Below are positions 26,812-34,961 of a DNA stretch of 64,000 bases, one piece after another. The position numbers were made by a program, and so were the translations under genes. The stretch is from Bacteroidaceae bacterium (GTDB taxonomy: Bacteria; Bacteroidota; Bacteroidia; Bacteroidales; Bacteroidaceae), in contig JAGASY010000076.1 of assembly GCA_017621515.1 (NCBI GenBank), positions 40,544-104,543 on the forward strand, written 5' to 3'. Within the stretch, counting starts at the first letter, position 1. Each line of letters starts with the position of its first letter. The notes beneath the pieces were generated by a model. The model saw only the letters and a list, made by a program, of their open reading frames with translations. It did not search any database and was not told the DNA's origin.

Positions 26812-28158
26812 TTACTTTTTTGCATTTCGGGCACGTATGATACCCATAACTGTTGACTTTCCGAGACGTATAAGGTCGAGCATCGGACGGTTAGAAGGAC
26901 AAGTGAACTGGCATGAGCCGCATTCGATACAGCTTGTGATGTCTTCTGCCTCCACTTTCTCCCACATACCATTGCCTGAACATGTGGCAAGCAGATACGG
27001 CTCCAGTCCCATAGGACATGCACTGACACATTTTGCGCAGCGTATGCAAGGCTGCGGCTCACCACGACGCGCCTCCTTGTCGTTCATAATCAGTACACCG
27101 GAAGAACCTTTACAGATAGGAACTTCTATGTTCATGAGAGCTTTTCCCATCATCGGGCCGCCGCCGATAACTTTTCCTGTGTCTTCCGGAAGTCCGCCAC
27201 AAGCATCGATAAGCTGGCTCATTGGTGTTCCCATACGAGTGAGGAAGTTGCTTGGCTGTTTAAGACTCTTTCCTGTGACGGTAACGACGCGCTCAAACAA
27301 AGGCTTGTTTTTCATTACGGCCTCATAAACAGCGTATGCAGTTCCTACATTCTGTATGATGGCTCCTACGCTTACCGGCAATGCTGGAGGAGCCGGTACC
27401 TGACGGCCTACTACCGCATCGATAAGCTGCTTTTCGCCGCCCTGCGGATATTTCACTTTCAAAGGAACTACCTCGATGTTCGGATATGCACTGACTTTCT
27501 CCTGCATCAGCTTGATGGCATCAGGCTTGTTGCTTTCTATACCTATATATCCTTTGTTCACGTTTGCAGCCTTCATGAGCAGTGACACTCCGACAAGTAT
27601 CTGGTCTGCCTTCTCAAGCATCAGACGGTGGTCTGCCGTTAGATAAGGCTCACACTCGACAGCGTTGATAATCACCCATTCCGGTTTTGAACCCGGAGGT
27701 GGCATCAGTTTCACATGGCAAGGGAAGCAAGCACCACCCATACCGACGATTCCCGCTTTCTGGATTTTCTCAATGATCTCTTTGCCGGTCAGTTCCGGTT
27801 TGTCTTTGAGTGTCACGAGTTTATCACTACGGTCTATTGCCTCATCCCATTCGTCGCCTTCTACCGTGATGTAAACAGCTGGTTTTGCATATCCGCTGGC
27901 ATCAACCACAGTATCTACTTTCAATACAGTACCGGAGACAGACGAGAATATAGGTGCCGATACAAAGCCGCCGGCTTCAGCAATCATTTGCCCGACCTTC
28001 ACCTTGTCGCCTTTTTTAACGATAGGTTTGGCTGGTGCGCCGATATGCTGTCCCATCGGGAAAACGGCTATTTTCGGAAGATCCGCTATCTTGATGGGTT
28101 CTGCTGCCGACAATTTATTTTCTGCCGGATGTACTCCGCCAATTCTAAATGTCTTCAC
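26812..28158 (-). CDS. rnfC: Rnf complex subunit RnfC
   Basis: This 448-residue soluble NADH/ferredoxin-side subunit starts FRIGGVHPAENKLSA. It has the GMGGACFPCHVKL nucleotide/flavin-binding loop (about 138-150) and two 4Fe-4S motifs near the C-terminus, CIRCAKCVSACP and CIECGSCQFTCP. It is shorter than long proteobacterial RnfC proteins, as is usual in Bacteroidota. It lies 34 bp downstream of rnfB. Confidence 0.95.
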   Translation of the reverse strand: MKTFRIGGVHPAENKLSAAEPIKIADLPKIAVFPMGQHIGAPAKPIVKKGDKVKVGQMIAEAGGFVSAPIFSSVSGTVLKVDTVVDASGYAKPAVYITVEGDEWDEAIDRSDKLVTLKDKPELTGKEIIEKIQKAGIVGMGGACFPCHVKLMPPPGSKPEWVIINAVECEPYLTADHRLMLEKADQILVGVSLLMKAANVNKGYIGIESNKPDAIKLMQEKVSAYPNIEVVPLKVKYPQGGEKQLIDAVVGRQVPAPPALPVSVGAIIQNVGTAYAVYEAVMKNKPLFERVVTVTGKSLKQPSNFLTRMGTPMSQLIDACGGLPEDTGKVIGGGPMMGKALMNIEVPICKGSSGVLIMNDKEARRGEPQPCIRCAKCVSACPMGLEPYLLATCSGNGMWEKVEAEDITSCIECGSCQFTCPSNRPMLDLIRLGKSTVMGIIRARNAKK

Positions 28159-28192
28159 TTTATAATCTTGTTTTTAGTTTCTTTATAAATGT

Positions 28193-29305
28193 TTATTTCC
28201 CTCCGAGCAGGATTTGCTGTGATGGCAGCAACGGAGCGTCATACTTGTGCTCTATTTCTGCAATCTTGCCTGCTGACTCCTGTTTCTCCGGTGCGTCCAA
28301 ATCGATAGTGCCTGCAAGGACAATCTGCTGGGACGGAAGGAGAGGAGCGTCATACTTGACGATGATAGGTTCCCGAGGAGTTGACGGAGCTTTTGGAGCC
28401 GCAGCTTTTGTGGCAGCCTTTGCTGTTGCCGCAGTTTTGGCAGCAGGTGCAGCAGCGAGTTTTGGCTTCGGCTTTTTCCCGTTGATGTCCATGAATGTGA
28501 TGACTTGTTTTGGACATGCTTTCTCACATTCGCCGCAGAGCTGACACTTGTTCGGGTCTATGTATGCGAGATTGTTTTCCACATGCACAGCGTCGAAACC
28601 GCAGACTTTCTCACATTTCATGCAGGCTATACATGCAGCAGCGCAAGCCTTGGTGGCTACAGCACCCTTGTCCTTGTTCATGCACTCTACATAGAAAGCT
28701 TCTTTCTTGTCGCCCGACACAATTCTGATTTCAATGATGTTGCGAGGACAAGCCTTTGCACAAGCACCGCAAGCCGTACACTTTGTAGCATCGACTTCCG
28801 GAAGTCCTGTGACAGGGTTCATCTTGATGGCATCGAACTGACATGCAGCTACACAGTCGCCGCATCCGAGACATCCGTATGCACAGTTTGTTTCACCGCT
28901 ACATGTCGTGTTGGCAACACGGCAGCTCTTCACACCGTCATAGACTGCCACACGAGGACGGTTTTCACATGTTCCGTTACAACGGACAACTGCAACTTTT
29001 GGTGCTGAGGCACCCACTTGCATGCCAAGAATACTTGCCACTTTCTCCATGACAGGCTGTCCGCCGACCGGACATAGAAGTCCCTCCAGCGAACCTGCAT
29101 CCGCAGCTTTCACACAGGCTGAGGCAAAGCCACCACATCCCGGAAATCCGCATCCGCCACAATTTGCCTGAGGCAGCACTTCGCTTACCTGACCAATACG
29201 CGGGTCTTCCTTGACTGCAAATTTCTTGGATACAAAGAACAGCACGAGTGCTGCGATAAGTCCAATTGCACCCAACACGATTACAGCAATAAGAATTACG
29301 TTCAT
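28193..29305 (-). CDS. rnfB: Rnf complex subunit RnfB with duplicated C-terminal peptide
   Basis: This 370-residue subunit has one N-terminal membrane helix (5-27). The Fe-S motif CGGCGFPGCGGFASAC covers residues 49-64. Several ferredoxin-type clusters follow (CLGCGDCVAACQ, CTACGACAKACP, CIACMKCEKVCG, CQLCGECEKACP). It receives electrons from ferredoxin and hands them to the membrane part. A Lys/Ala/Pro-rich linker after about residue 285 leads to two copies of KYDAPLLPSQQI (317-328 and 354-365), absent from ordinary RnfB. The tail may be a docking peptide; that is inference. Confidence 0.95.
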   Translation of the reverse strand: MNVILIAVIVLGAIGLIAALVLFFVSKKFAVKEDPRIGQVSEVLPQANCGGCGFPGCGGFASACVKAADAGSLEGLLCPVGGQPVMEKVASILGMQVGASAPKVAVVRCNGTCENRPRVAVYDGVKSCRVANTTCSGETNCAYGCLGCGDCVAACQFDAIKMNPVTGLPEVDATKCTACGACAKACPRNIIEIRIVSGDKKEAFYVECMNKDKGAVATKACAAACIACMKCEKVCGFDAVHVENNLAYIDPNKCQLCGECEKACPKQVITFMDINGKKPKPKLAAAPAAKTAATAKAATKAAAPKAPSTPREPIIVKYDAPLLPSQQIVLAGTIDLDAPEKQESAGKIAEIEHKYDAPLLPSQQILLGGK

Positions 29306-29339
29306 AAGTTTTGTTATTTAGATATTAATATAGTTAACT

Positions 29340-29759
29340 TTAAATCTTTTCAATCATGAACAGGAATTTCTTGCTGAACTTTTCCTTTCCCATCCATAAT
29401 ATAATGTAATAGACAGCAAGCACCGCAAACACCACACCGACAGCGGCAACGTCATTCACGTGGAGAATTTCTACCGCGAGTGCCAGCCATGCCACAATAA
29501 GAACCAATGGAATTACAAATGCGAATATTACGGCATCGCGTCCCATCGACGTAGAGCCATATACCATCACTTTCTCTCCTATACTATAGGAGGAAGCGTC
29601 AGAAGTGTATAAATCAATGATTTTCTCCTTGCTTTCTGCCGAGGCGCACAAGGTTCTCGCTTGGCATAAGGAACATGCTGAGGACTGCACAATCTTTACT
29701 CGTACATGACAGCCTTCAATACTTTCTATAATACCGTGATGTTCAATCTTGCCTTTCAT
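29340..29759 (-). CDS. RseC/SoxR-reducing family membrane protein
   Basis: I chose the ATG at 29759 (MKGKIEHHGIIESIEG), because upstream codons add no recognisable sequence. The protein has 139 residues. A four-cysteine region (SSACSLCQARTLCASAES) precedes a G-rich turn and two membrane helices (about 75-120), the layout of RseC. RseC-type proteins act with Rnf complexes in reducing SoxR or tuning sigma-E. It leads the rnf operon, 34 bp before rnfB, as in many Bacteroidota, where it is probably linked to Rnf assembly or redox control. Confidence 0.88.
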   Translation of the reverse strand: MKGKIEHHGIIESIEGCHVRVKIVQSSACSLCQARTLCASAESKEKIIDLYTSDASSYSIGEKVMVYGSTSMGRDAVIFAFVIPLVLIVAWLALAVEILHVNDVAAVGVVFAVLAVYYIILWMGKEKFSKKFLFMIEKI

Positions 29760-29792
29760 GCTTTTTGCTAAGTGCAGATTACAATTAACATG

Positions 29793-29800
29793 CAAAATTA
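29793..29800 (-). promoter_or_regulatory. Candidate -7 box for the rseC-rnf operon
   Basis: TAATTTTG on the minus strand fits the Bacteroidota -7 consensus TAnnTTTG and lies about 34 bp before the chosen rseC start. No clear TTTG box sits 19-21 bp upstream, so the call is tentative. Confidence 0.4.
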
Positions 29801-29887
29801 ATATAAATATCTAAACCGAAGAAACGCTATCGGATATTTTGTGGCATAAAATCCGAAATTTTTTTCTCGTTTATCTGAAAAAGGTTG

Positions 29888-29895
29888 TAACTTTG
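29888..29895 (+). promoter_or_regulatory. -7 promoter element of rpsP
   Basis: TAACTTTG, followed by C, fits the Bacteroidota -7 consensus and lies 61 bp before the rpsP start. The -33 region is only T-rich (TTTTTCTCG). It stands back to back with the candidate rnf promoter in a 196-bp divergent interval. Confidence 0.6.
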
Positions 29896-29955
29896 CACCG
29901 TTGTTACGTGTTAACAGCGTTTCAAATCATAATTTATTAATAAAAACTATTAAAG

Positions 29956-30483
29956 ATGGCAACTAAAATTAGATTGCAGCGTCATGGTCGCAAGAACTAC
30001 GCTTTCTATGCGATTGTGATTGCAGACGTGAGAGCACCACGTGATGGTCGTTTCATTGAGAAAATCGGTACTTACAACCCGAACACAAATCCGGCTACGG
30101 TTGATTTGAATTTTGAGCGCGCTTTGCATTGGGTTCTTTGTGGAGCACAGCCAACAGACACAGTAAAGAATCTTCTCTCTTCTGAAGGTGTTTATATGAA
30201 GAAGCACCTCTTCACTGGTGTCAAGAAGGGTGCATTCGACGAGGCTACAGCTGAAGTTAAGTTCGAGGCATGGAAGAAAGAAAAGGAAAGCAAGAAAGCA
30301 GCTGTTGTAAGCAAGCAGGCTGATGCAAAAAAGGCTGCTGTGGCAGAGCGTCTTGCTGCTGAGAAGAAAATGAATGAGGCTATCGCTGCTAAGGTTGCAG
30401 AGAAGAAAGCTGCTGCCGCTGCTGCAAAGGCTGAGGCTGAAGCTGCTGCTGCACCTGCTGAGGAGCAGCCTGCTGAAGCTTAA
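29956..30483 (+). CDS. rpsP: 30S ribosomal protein S16
   Basis: This 175-residue protein opens with the conserved S16 core ([20 protein letters not shown], then [18 protein letters not shown]). The core covers about the first 90 residues. The remaining half is a charged Lys/Glu/Ala-rich helical tail ending EEQPAEA, an extension common in Bacteroidota S16. S16 binds 16S rRNA early in 30S assembly. It is transcribed alone from its own promoter with its own terminator. Confidence 0.98.
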   Translation: MATKIRLQRHGRKNYAFYAIVIADVRAPRDGRFIEKIGTYNPNTNPATVDLNFERALHWVLCGAQPTDTVKNLLSSEGVYMKKHLFTGVKKGAFDEATAEVKFEAWKKEKESKKAAVVSKQADAKKAAVAERLAAEKKMNEAIAAKVAEKKAAAAAAKAEAEAAAAPAEEQPAEA

Positions 30484-30531
30484 TTTTTTCTTGGATGCGA
30501 ATTGCTTCAAGGGCATTCGTATAGCTTTTAA

Positions 30532-30574
30532 CAGGGGACTGGAGAATGGTAATTCTTCCGTCCCTTGTTTTTTT
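30532..30574 (+). terminator. Terminator of rpsP
   Basis: CAGGGGAC and GTCCCTTG arms, extended by GGAGAA/TTCTTCC pairing around a TGGTAA loop, end in a run of seven T residues. It lies about 50 bp after the rpsP stop codon. Confidence 0.85.
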
Positions 30575-30683
30575 ATGCCTCTCGCTTGGCAGTTTCTTGT
30601 GTAGATGTTTTTGACAAACTTTCTTACCTTATTTATATAGTTGTTTTTTTACTGCTTCCTCCTGTTGTAAAGTTTCTTGTCTT

Positions 30684-30815
30684 GAAATGGATGTATTTAC
30701 AGGATTCTTATGTATGTGATTTGAATATATTTGTGGTTGTCTTCACAGACATGAAGAGCCTATGAGGGTGTCCACAAAACTAATACATGAGGAGTCTGTG
30801 AATACTCCCACTTTA
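30684..30815. repeat. GGTGTATTC/GAGGAGTC hairpin element, site 2 (degenerate)
   Basis: ATGGATGTATTTACAGGATTC on the left faces GAGGAGTCTGTGAATACTCC on the right, with a partial internal arm GGGTGTCCAC. The arms are related to the hairpin at 4411-4480 but more diverged and further apart. It lies upstream of family 1 copy B, with the 30840-30935 inverted repeat in between. Confidence 0.5.
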
Positions 30816-30839
30816 ATAATATGATGTATTGATTGTCAA

Positions 30840-30935
30840 TGTAGGGATGCACCCCGGTGCATCCGCTTCTTCGATTCTCCATATCCTTGCAAAAAACATG
30901 TCACAGAGGCGGATGCACCGGGGTGCATCCCTACA
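30840..30935. repeat. 27-bp perfect inverted repeat built of GGATGCACC palindromes
   Basis: Arms at 30840-30866 and 30909-30935 are exact reverse complements. Each arm contains its own near-palindrome GGATGCACC-CCGGTGCATCC. The 42-base spacer is unremarkable. The GC-rich arms stand out in AT-rich DNA and resemble small mobile palindromes; no protein is encoded. Only this one copy was seen in the window. Confidence 0.75.
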
Positions 30936-30990
30936 AGTGGTTCATGGACATTCAATTCGGATTGGTAAGTACTTACAACATGGAGTAAAC

Positions 30991-31808
30991 ACGCTAAAAA
31001 CAGCATTTTTCGATTTGACAAAATGATATTTTCGCCCAAAATGAAAATTTAACACTTGGAGCGATTTTTTGTCGACAGCGAAGAGACGAAAATTTTGTCG
31101 TTAAGATAAATTATTGATAATCAATTAAATATAATTTTTTAAAAACGCTCAAAAAATCGTGCCGGACGCAATTTTTTGAAATTTCTGAGTATCTTAGCAA
31201 TCCATTGATTATTAATATGTTACATCTAAATTCCCCGTTTTTACCTTCAAACCACCTCAAAAACTCATTCTCTTTTCAGCTTCTGTTCAGACGTACTTTC
31301 AAAACAGAATTTATACACTTCTTAACATTTCAGCCGAACTTCGCTGTCTTTTTTCCCCTTTCCCAGTGCGATTTCAAAAAATCTACACTGAAAATTTCTC
31401 CAATCTACTAAGCGCGCAAATTTGTAGCGCACTGTCGTTGCCGGAACAGTGCGCTGAAAAAGTTCCGACAGTGCGCTGGAAATATCAAAACTTAGTAGAT
31501 TGGAGAAAAGAACTCTTCGCCAAAGATAAACAAATGTAAAAGAATCGTTCCAAAATGAAACACTATTTCACAATTCGCGGAGGTTTCAGAAAATGCGTGT
31601 AGAATCCCCATTCTCCGAGAAAAGTTCGGCGCGCTTCATTTTGACGCGTGTCAGAGGGCTTAGGATTTTAACATTTGACGAAATCAAAGAGATAGTGGTT
31701 TTTGTGATATGAATGCATTTTGTATATTATTGCTGCGAAAAGTTGTCATTTTGTCAAAATAAAACACTCACTCAAAAAACGATGTCAAAAATTTTTTTAT
31801 GGAGGTTC
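30991..31808 (+). repeat. ~815-bp interspersed element, family 1, copy B
   Basis: The inverted ends are TTTGACAAAATGA (31013) and TCATTTTGTCAAAA (31746). Inside, TTATTGATAATCAA (about 31110) and TTGATTATTAATA (about 31205) can pair. A centre of 110 bp is flanked by a perfect 16-bp inverted repeat, TCTCCAATCTACTAAG and its complement, enclosing three GCGCACTG/CAGTGCGC units. The right end is CAAAAATTTTTTTATGG. It lies between rpsP and the TPR gene. No long reading frame is present. Confidence 0.88.
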
Positions 31809-31978
31809 GGACATAGGACTTTTTGGTGTGTGTTTTCGTAGTTCCGATAGGTTGTATGGTGGTTTGAATATCTTGCTCGGACAAACAGAAGAGAACGCAT
31901 TTTGGTTTGTCCGCATAGAAAAATGGAACAACTTCGGACTTTTTTTATGCTTACTTTTCGTATATTTGGAAAAAAAGC

Positions 31979-31986
31979 TAAATTTG
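31979..31986 (+). promoter_or_regulatory. -7 promoter element before the TPR-ribH pair
   Basis: TAAATTTG followed by C matches TAnnTTTG, with TTTTC about 20 bp upstream as a weak -33 box. A second overlapping match, TATATTTG, is at 31961-31968. The leader to the TPR gene would be about 125 nt. Confidence 0.5.
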
Positions 31987-32110
31987 CACGTTAAATGCCT
32001 CAAACGTGCTGAAAAAGACTGACTTTTTGAAAAACAAGAGTATGTGACGGGCATATATCGGGCAGAATTGCAGGAAAGTAATAATAATAAAAAATATCGA
32101 AAACAAAAAA

Positions 32111-32782
32111 ATGGCAAAGAAACAGAAAGAAGAGGCTATCGCATTTGACGAGCAGTTGAACAAGTCGGAGGCCTTTATCGAAAAGAATCTCAAAGTAATT
32201 ATCATTGCTCTTGTGGCAGTAATTGTGGTAGTCAGCGGTGTGTTTATCTATAATAACCACATGGCGGATGTTGAACAGCAGGCTCAGAAAGCCATAGCCA
32301 AGAGCCAGACAGCATTTGCACAGTCGCAATACGATCAGGCACTTAATGGTGATGGCGCAAGCAGTAAGGGTTTCTTGAAGATTATTAATGACTACAGTGG
32401 CACAAAAACTGCGAATTTGGCAAAGCTCTATGCAGCTCTTTGCTATGCAAACACAGAGAAATATGCAGAAGCTATCAAGATGTTCGAGGATTTTGACAGA
32501 AAGGACGACCAGATGATTTCTCCTGCATCCTTGGGTGCTTTGGGCAACTGCTACATCAAGAACGGTCAGAATGAGAAGGGTGCTGAAATGCTGGTGAAAG
32601 CAGCCAAGTCTGCGGACAACAACGCTCTCAGTCCGTTGTTCCTTCTTCAGGCTGGGGAAGTGTATGAGTCTTTGAACAACAATGAAAAGGCAGTAGAGCT
32701 TTATAAGGAAATAAAGAGCAAGTATTTCCGTTCTCCTGTTAGTCTGAATATAGACAAATATATTGAAAGGGCAACAAAATAA
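32111..32782 (+). CDS. Membrane-anchored TPR protein
   Basis: This 223-residue protein has an N-terminal cytoplasmic stretch rich in K and E, then a single membrane helix (about 29-50, [18 protein letters not shown]). The rest is three or four tetratricopeptide units (for example [20 protein letters not shown] and [20 protein letters not shown]). The layout resembles YfgM-type proteins, which work with periplasmic chaperones near the Sec machinery. It precedes ribH by 11 bp, so both are probably one transcript, although no functional link is obvious. Confidence 0.8.
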   Translation: MAKKQKEEAIAFDEQLNKSEAFIEKNLKVIIIALVAVIVVVSGVFIYNNHMADVEQQAQKAIAKSQTAFAQSQYDQALNGDGASSKGFLKIINDYSGTKTANLAKLYAALCYANTEKYAEAIKMFEDFDRKDDQMISPASLGALGNCYIKNGQNEKGAEMLVKAAKSADNNALSPLFLLQAGEVYESLNNNEKAVELYKEIKSKYFRSPVSLNIDKYIERATK

Positions 32783-32793
32783 AAGTCCGCGGA

Positions 32794-33288
32794 ATGGCAA
32801 GCAAATATCATAATCTCTCGGACTACGACATTGCTTCAGTGCCGTCAGCCGAAGGCATGAAGTTCGGAATTGTGGTGAGCGAGTGGAACCACAATGTGAC
32901 CGGAGCCTTGCTGGAAGGAGCGTGTAATACACTTAGAACAAACGGTGTGGCAGACGAGAATATAAAGATTCTCACTGTGCCGGGAAGTTTTGAACTGGTG
33001 TATGGAGCTTCTCAGATGGTAAAAGCCGGTGTAGATGCGGTGATTGCTATCGGGTGTGTAGTTCGTGGAGATACTCCTCATTTCGATTATATCTGCGAAG
33101 GTACTACATACGGGCTTGCTCGTCTGAACGCTACACAGGAGGTGCCGGTTATCTATGGTTTGATAACGACCAACGATATGCAGCAGGCACTTGACCGCTG
33201 TGGCGGAAAGATGGGGAACAAAGGTGATGAGTGTGCAGTGACAGCAATCAAGATGGTCGATTATGCCAAGAAGGTGAAGCATCTTTGA
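32794..33288 (+). CDS. ribH: 6,7-dimethyl-8-ribityllumazine synthase
   Basis: This 164-residue protein has normal length for the lumazine synthase family. Visible motifs are [32 protein letters not shown] and [20 protein letters not shown] (substrate loop with the catalytic histidine), then [11 protein letters not shown]. It joins 5-amino-6-ribitylaminouracil and a butanone phosphate in the penultimate step of riboflavin synthesis. No FMN riboswitch is visible upstream; it shares a transcript with the TPR gene. Confidence 0.97.
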   Translation: MASKYHNLSDYDIASVPSAEGMKFGIVVSEWNHNVTGALLEGACNTLRTNGVADENIKILTVPGSFELVYGASQMVKAGVDAVIAIGCVVRGDTPHFDYICEGTTYGLARLNATQEVPVIYGLITTNDMQQALDRCGGKMGNKGDECAVTAIKMVDYAKKVKHL

Positions 33289-33308
33289 TTGTTTGACATA
33301 CAGGTCTG

Positions 33309-33366
33309 AAGATGCAGGGATTCGGTTTTTTGTAAGATAGGAATCGAATCCCTGCATCTTTTTTTG
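33309..33366 (+). terminator. Terminator of TPR-ribH
   Basis: AAGATGCAGGGATTCG pairs perfectly with CGAATCCCTGCATCTT across a 20-base loop, and seven T residues follow. It lies 20 bp after the ribH stop codon. Confidence 0.9.
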
Positions 33367-33569
33367 TGATGGGGATGTGGGGTAATTTAAGTCTAAGCAA
33401 GTCTGTGAGTACATCTACTATCTTCTTGATGACTATATATTTATGTTGCTATCTGAAGGATTGAATAATTTGCGGTCGAAAATTTCGGTCACAAAAATCT
33501 TTTAGAAGGTATTTATGTTAAATTTTATACACTTTCTTTTTGAAAAATAGTATTTTAGGAAAAAAACAA

Positions 33570-33866
33570 TAAATTTGCGGTTGCAATAAAGCAAGAAAGG
33601 AGAGTGTGCCAATGAACTAAAGTGAGTGATTTTTTTAGTGGTGGCATTCTGCTAAATACAATATTGTTTAACCGGTTACTGAGATTAGGAAGAAACAAGG
33701 TGCTTGAAAAACAACCGCGCAATGTTAATATGGTAGATTTGTTTGATTTTAGGTTGTAAGGTGGTTAGAATGATAAACATTTTAGTAGAATAGTTACTCT
33801 TAGGAACTTTTGTTAATGAAAGTCTAATTTAGTTTGGACATGAAAACTTTGTGTCCGTATTTTTCA
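33570..33866 (+). ncRNA. Candidate small RNA or long leader upstream of the lipoprotein gene
   Basis: TAAATTTG at 33570-33577 fits the -7 consensus, but the next open frame starts about 310 bp later. Between them all frames have frequent stops. At 33836-33866 GGACA and TGTCC form a small hairpin followed by GTATTTTT, which could terminate a transcript of about 280 nt just before the lipoprotein start at 33890. The -33 box is poor. I do not recognise an RNA family, and the alternative is a long 5' leader. Within 33367-33569 I see nothing. Confidence 0.3.
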
Positions 33867-33889
33867 AATGAATAAAACATTGTGGAATT

Positions 33890-34783
33890 ATGCATAAAAT
33901 ATGGTTTGTAATATTGACATTTGTCGGCTGTTTTTTTATGTTCTCATGCAACGATGACGATGAGAGTGTGGATGTAGAAAACAAAGATGAAGTGTTGTTG
34001 TTTGATTCTGTGAGAATTGAACAGAGTGAATATGAAACTTTGTCAGCCTTGTTTAATGATAAGCTGGAAAATAGAGAAGACACGGTAGTGCTGATAAATA
34101 GTATGGCTGATGTGGAAAAAATCTTTGGGACAGCGATTGGTTCTGAATATTTTGATTTTGAGAACTATACTTATTGTATTGGGCATGTGACATTACCTCA
34201 TTCTGGATGTCAGCCTGTGGCACTTTCTTTTGTGGATAATGGTGCATATATAGAATGTACTCAGACATTCCGTTCTCCTTCCGATTATTATTGGAACATT
34301 GAACATTACTGTATTTATCGAAAATTTAAGAAAACAGGACAGAAACCTGTTGTACTGAAGGTGAAAATAGACTATTATGAGGATGAACCGCAAATCTATG
34401 AGTCTGTAAAAATGGAATCTGATGAATATGGGGCATTGTCTCGATTGTTTGATCATAATTTGTTGGAGAATATGGGAGACACTGTGATTATGATAAACAC
34501 CGTAGCTGATATAGAGGATGTAGTGGGTCATGCGCTTGGTTATAAAGCTTTGGATTTAGACTCATATACGTATTTGGTAGGATACAAATATTTGCCAAAT
34601 GAAGTATGTGAACTTACAGGTGTAACTATTACAGATGACAGTGCATATATAGACTATTTCCTGAAATTCCGTTCTCCGACGAGTTATTTCTGCTCACTTG
34701 GACACCATTATATTTATGATAAAATCAAGAAAGTGGAATCAAAGAAAGTCGTGTTGAAGTCAGATATTGACTATTATGATTAA
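33890..34783 (+). CDS. Lipoprotein with two tandem homologous domains, unknown function
   Basis: This 297-residue protein has a lipobox-like FMFSC, with C20 followed by NDDDE, an acidic +2 region typical of surface or outer-membrane lipoproteins in this phylum. Two repeats of about 125 residues follow (about 42-168 and 172-297). They share SEYxxLSxLF, DTVxxINxxADxE, YTYxxGxxxLP, FRSPxxYxxxxxHxxIY and DYYxD. Internal duplication is clear although the halves have diverged. No known family recognised. It stands alone between ribH and tamB. Confidence 0.75.
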   Translation: MHKIWFVILTFVGCFFMFSCNDDDESVDVENKDEVLLFDSVRIEQSEYETLSALFNDKLENREDTVVLINSMADVEKIFGTAIGSEYFDFENYTYCIGHVTLPHSGCQPVALSFVDNGAYIECTQTFRSPSDYYWNIEHYCIYRKFKKTGQKPVVLKVKIDYYEDEPQIYESVKMESDEYGALSRLFDHNLLENMGDTVIMINTVADIEDVVGHALGYKALDLDSYTYLVGYKYLPNEVCELTGVTITDDSAYIDYFLKFRSPTSYFCSLGHHYIYDKIKKVESKKVVLKSDIDYYD

Positions 34784-34884
34784 GAAACTGTGCATTATGG
34801 AATAAACAAGATATATAGCACTTTTCCTTGAAGGAAAAAAACTGTTTCTTTATGTTGTCGGTGTAGAATGTCGCTGATTTTATA

Positions 34885-34892
34885 TACCTTTG
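34885..34892 (+). promoter_or_regulatory. -7 promoter element of tamB
   Basis: TACCTTTG matches the -7 consensus, with a weak TTGTCGG stretch further upstream. A transcript beginning around 34899 would leave about 18 nt before the ATT codon at 34917 and about 63 nt before the TTG at 34962. Confidence 0.5.
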
Positions 34893-34961
34893 TAATCGAT
34901 AAAATTTATTCAGGCAATTAAAAAGGTTTATAAAATAATCAGACGCACCTTCGGTACAGTA

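Noticed and set aside
23788..29305. Na+-NQR instead of Rnf
   Set aside because: RnfA and RnfE resemble NqrE and NqrD, but RnfB with ferredoxin clusters and RnfC with two 4Fe-4S motifs are present, and NqrA and NqrF are not.
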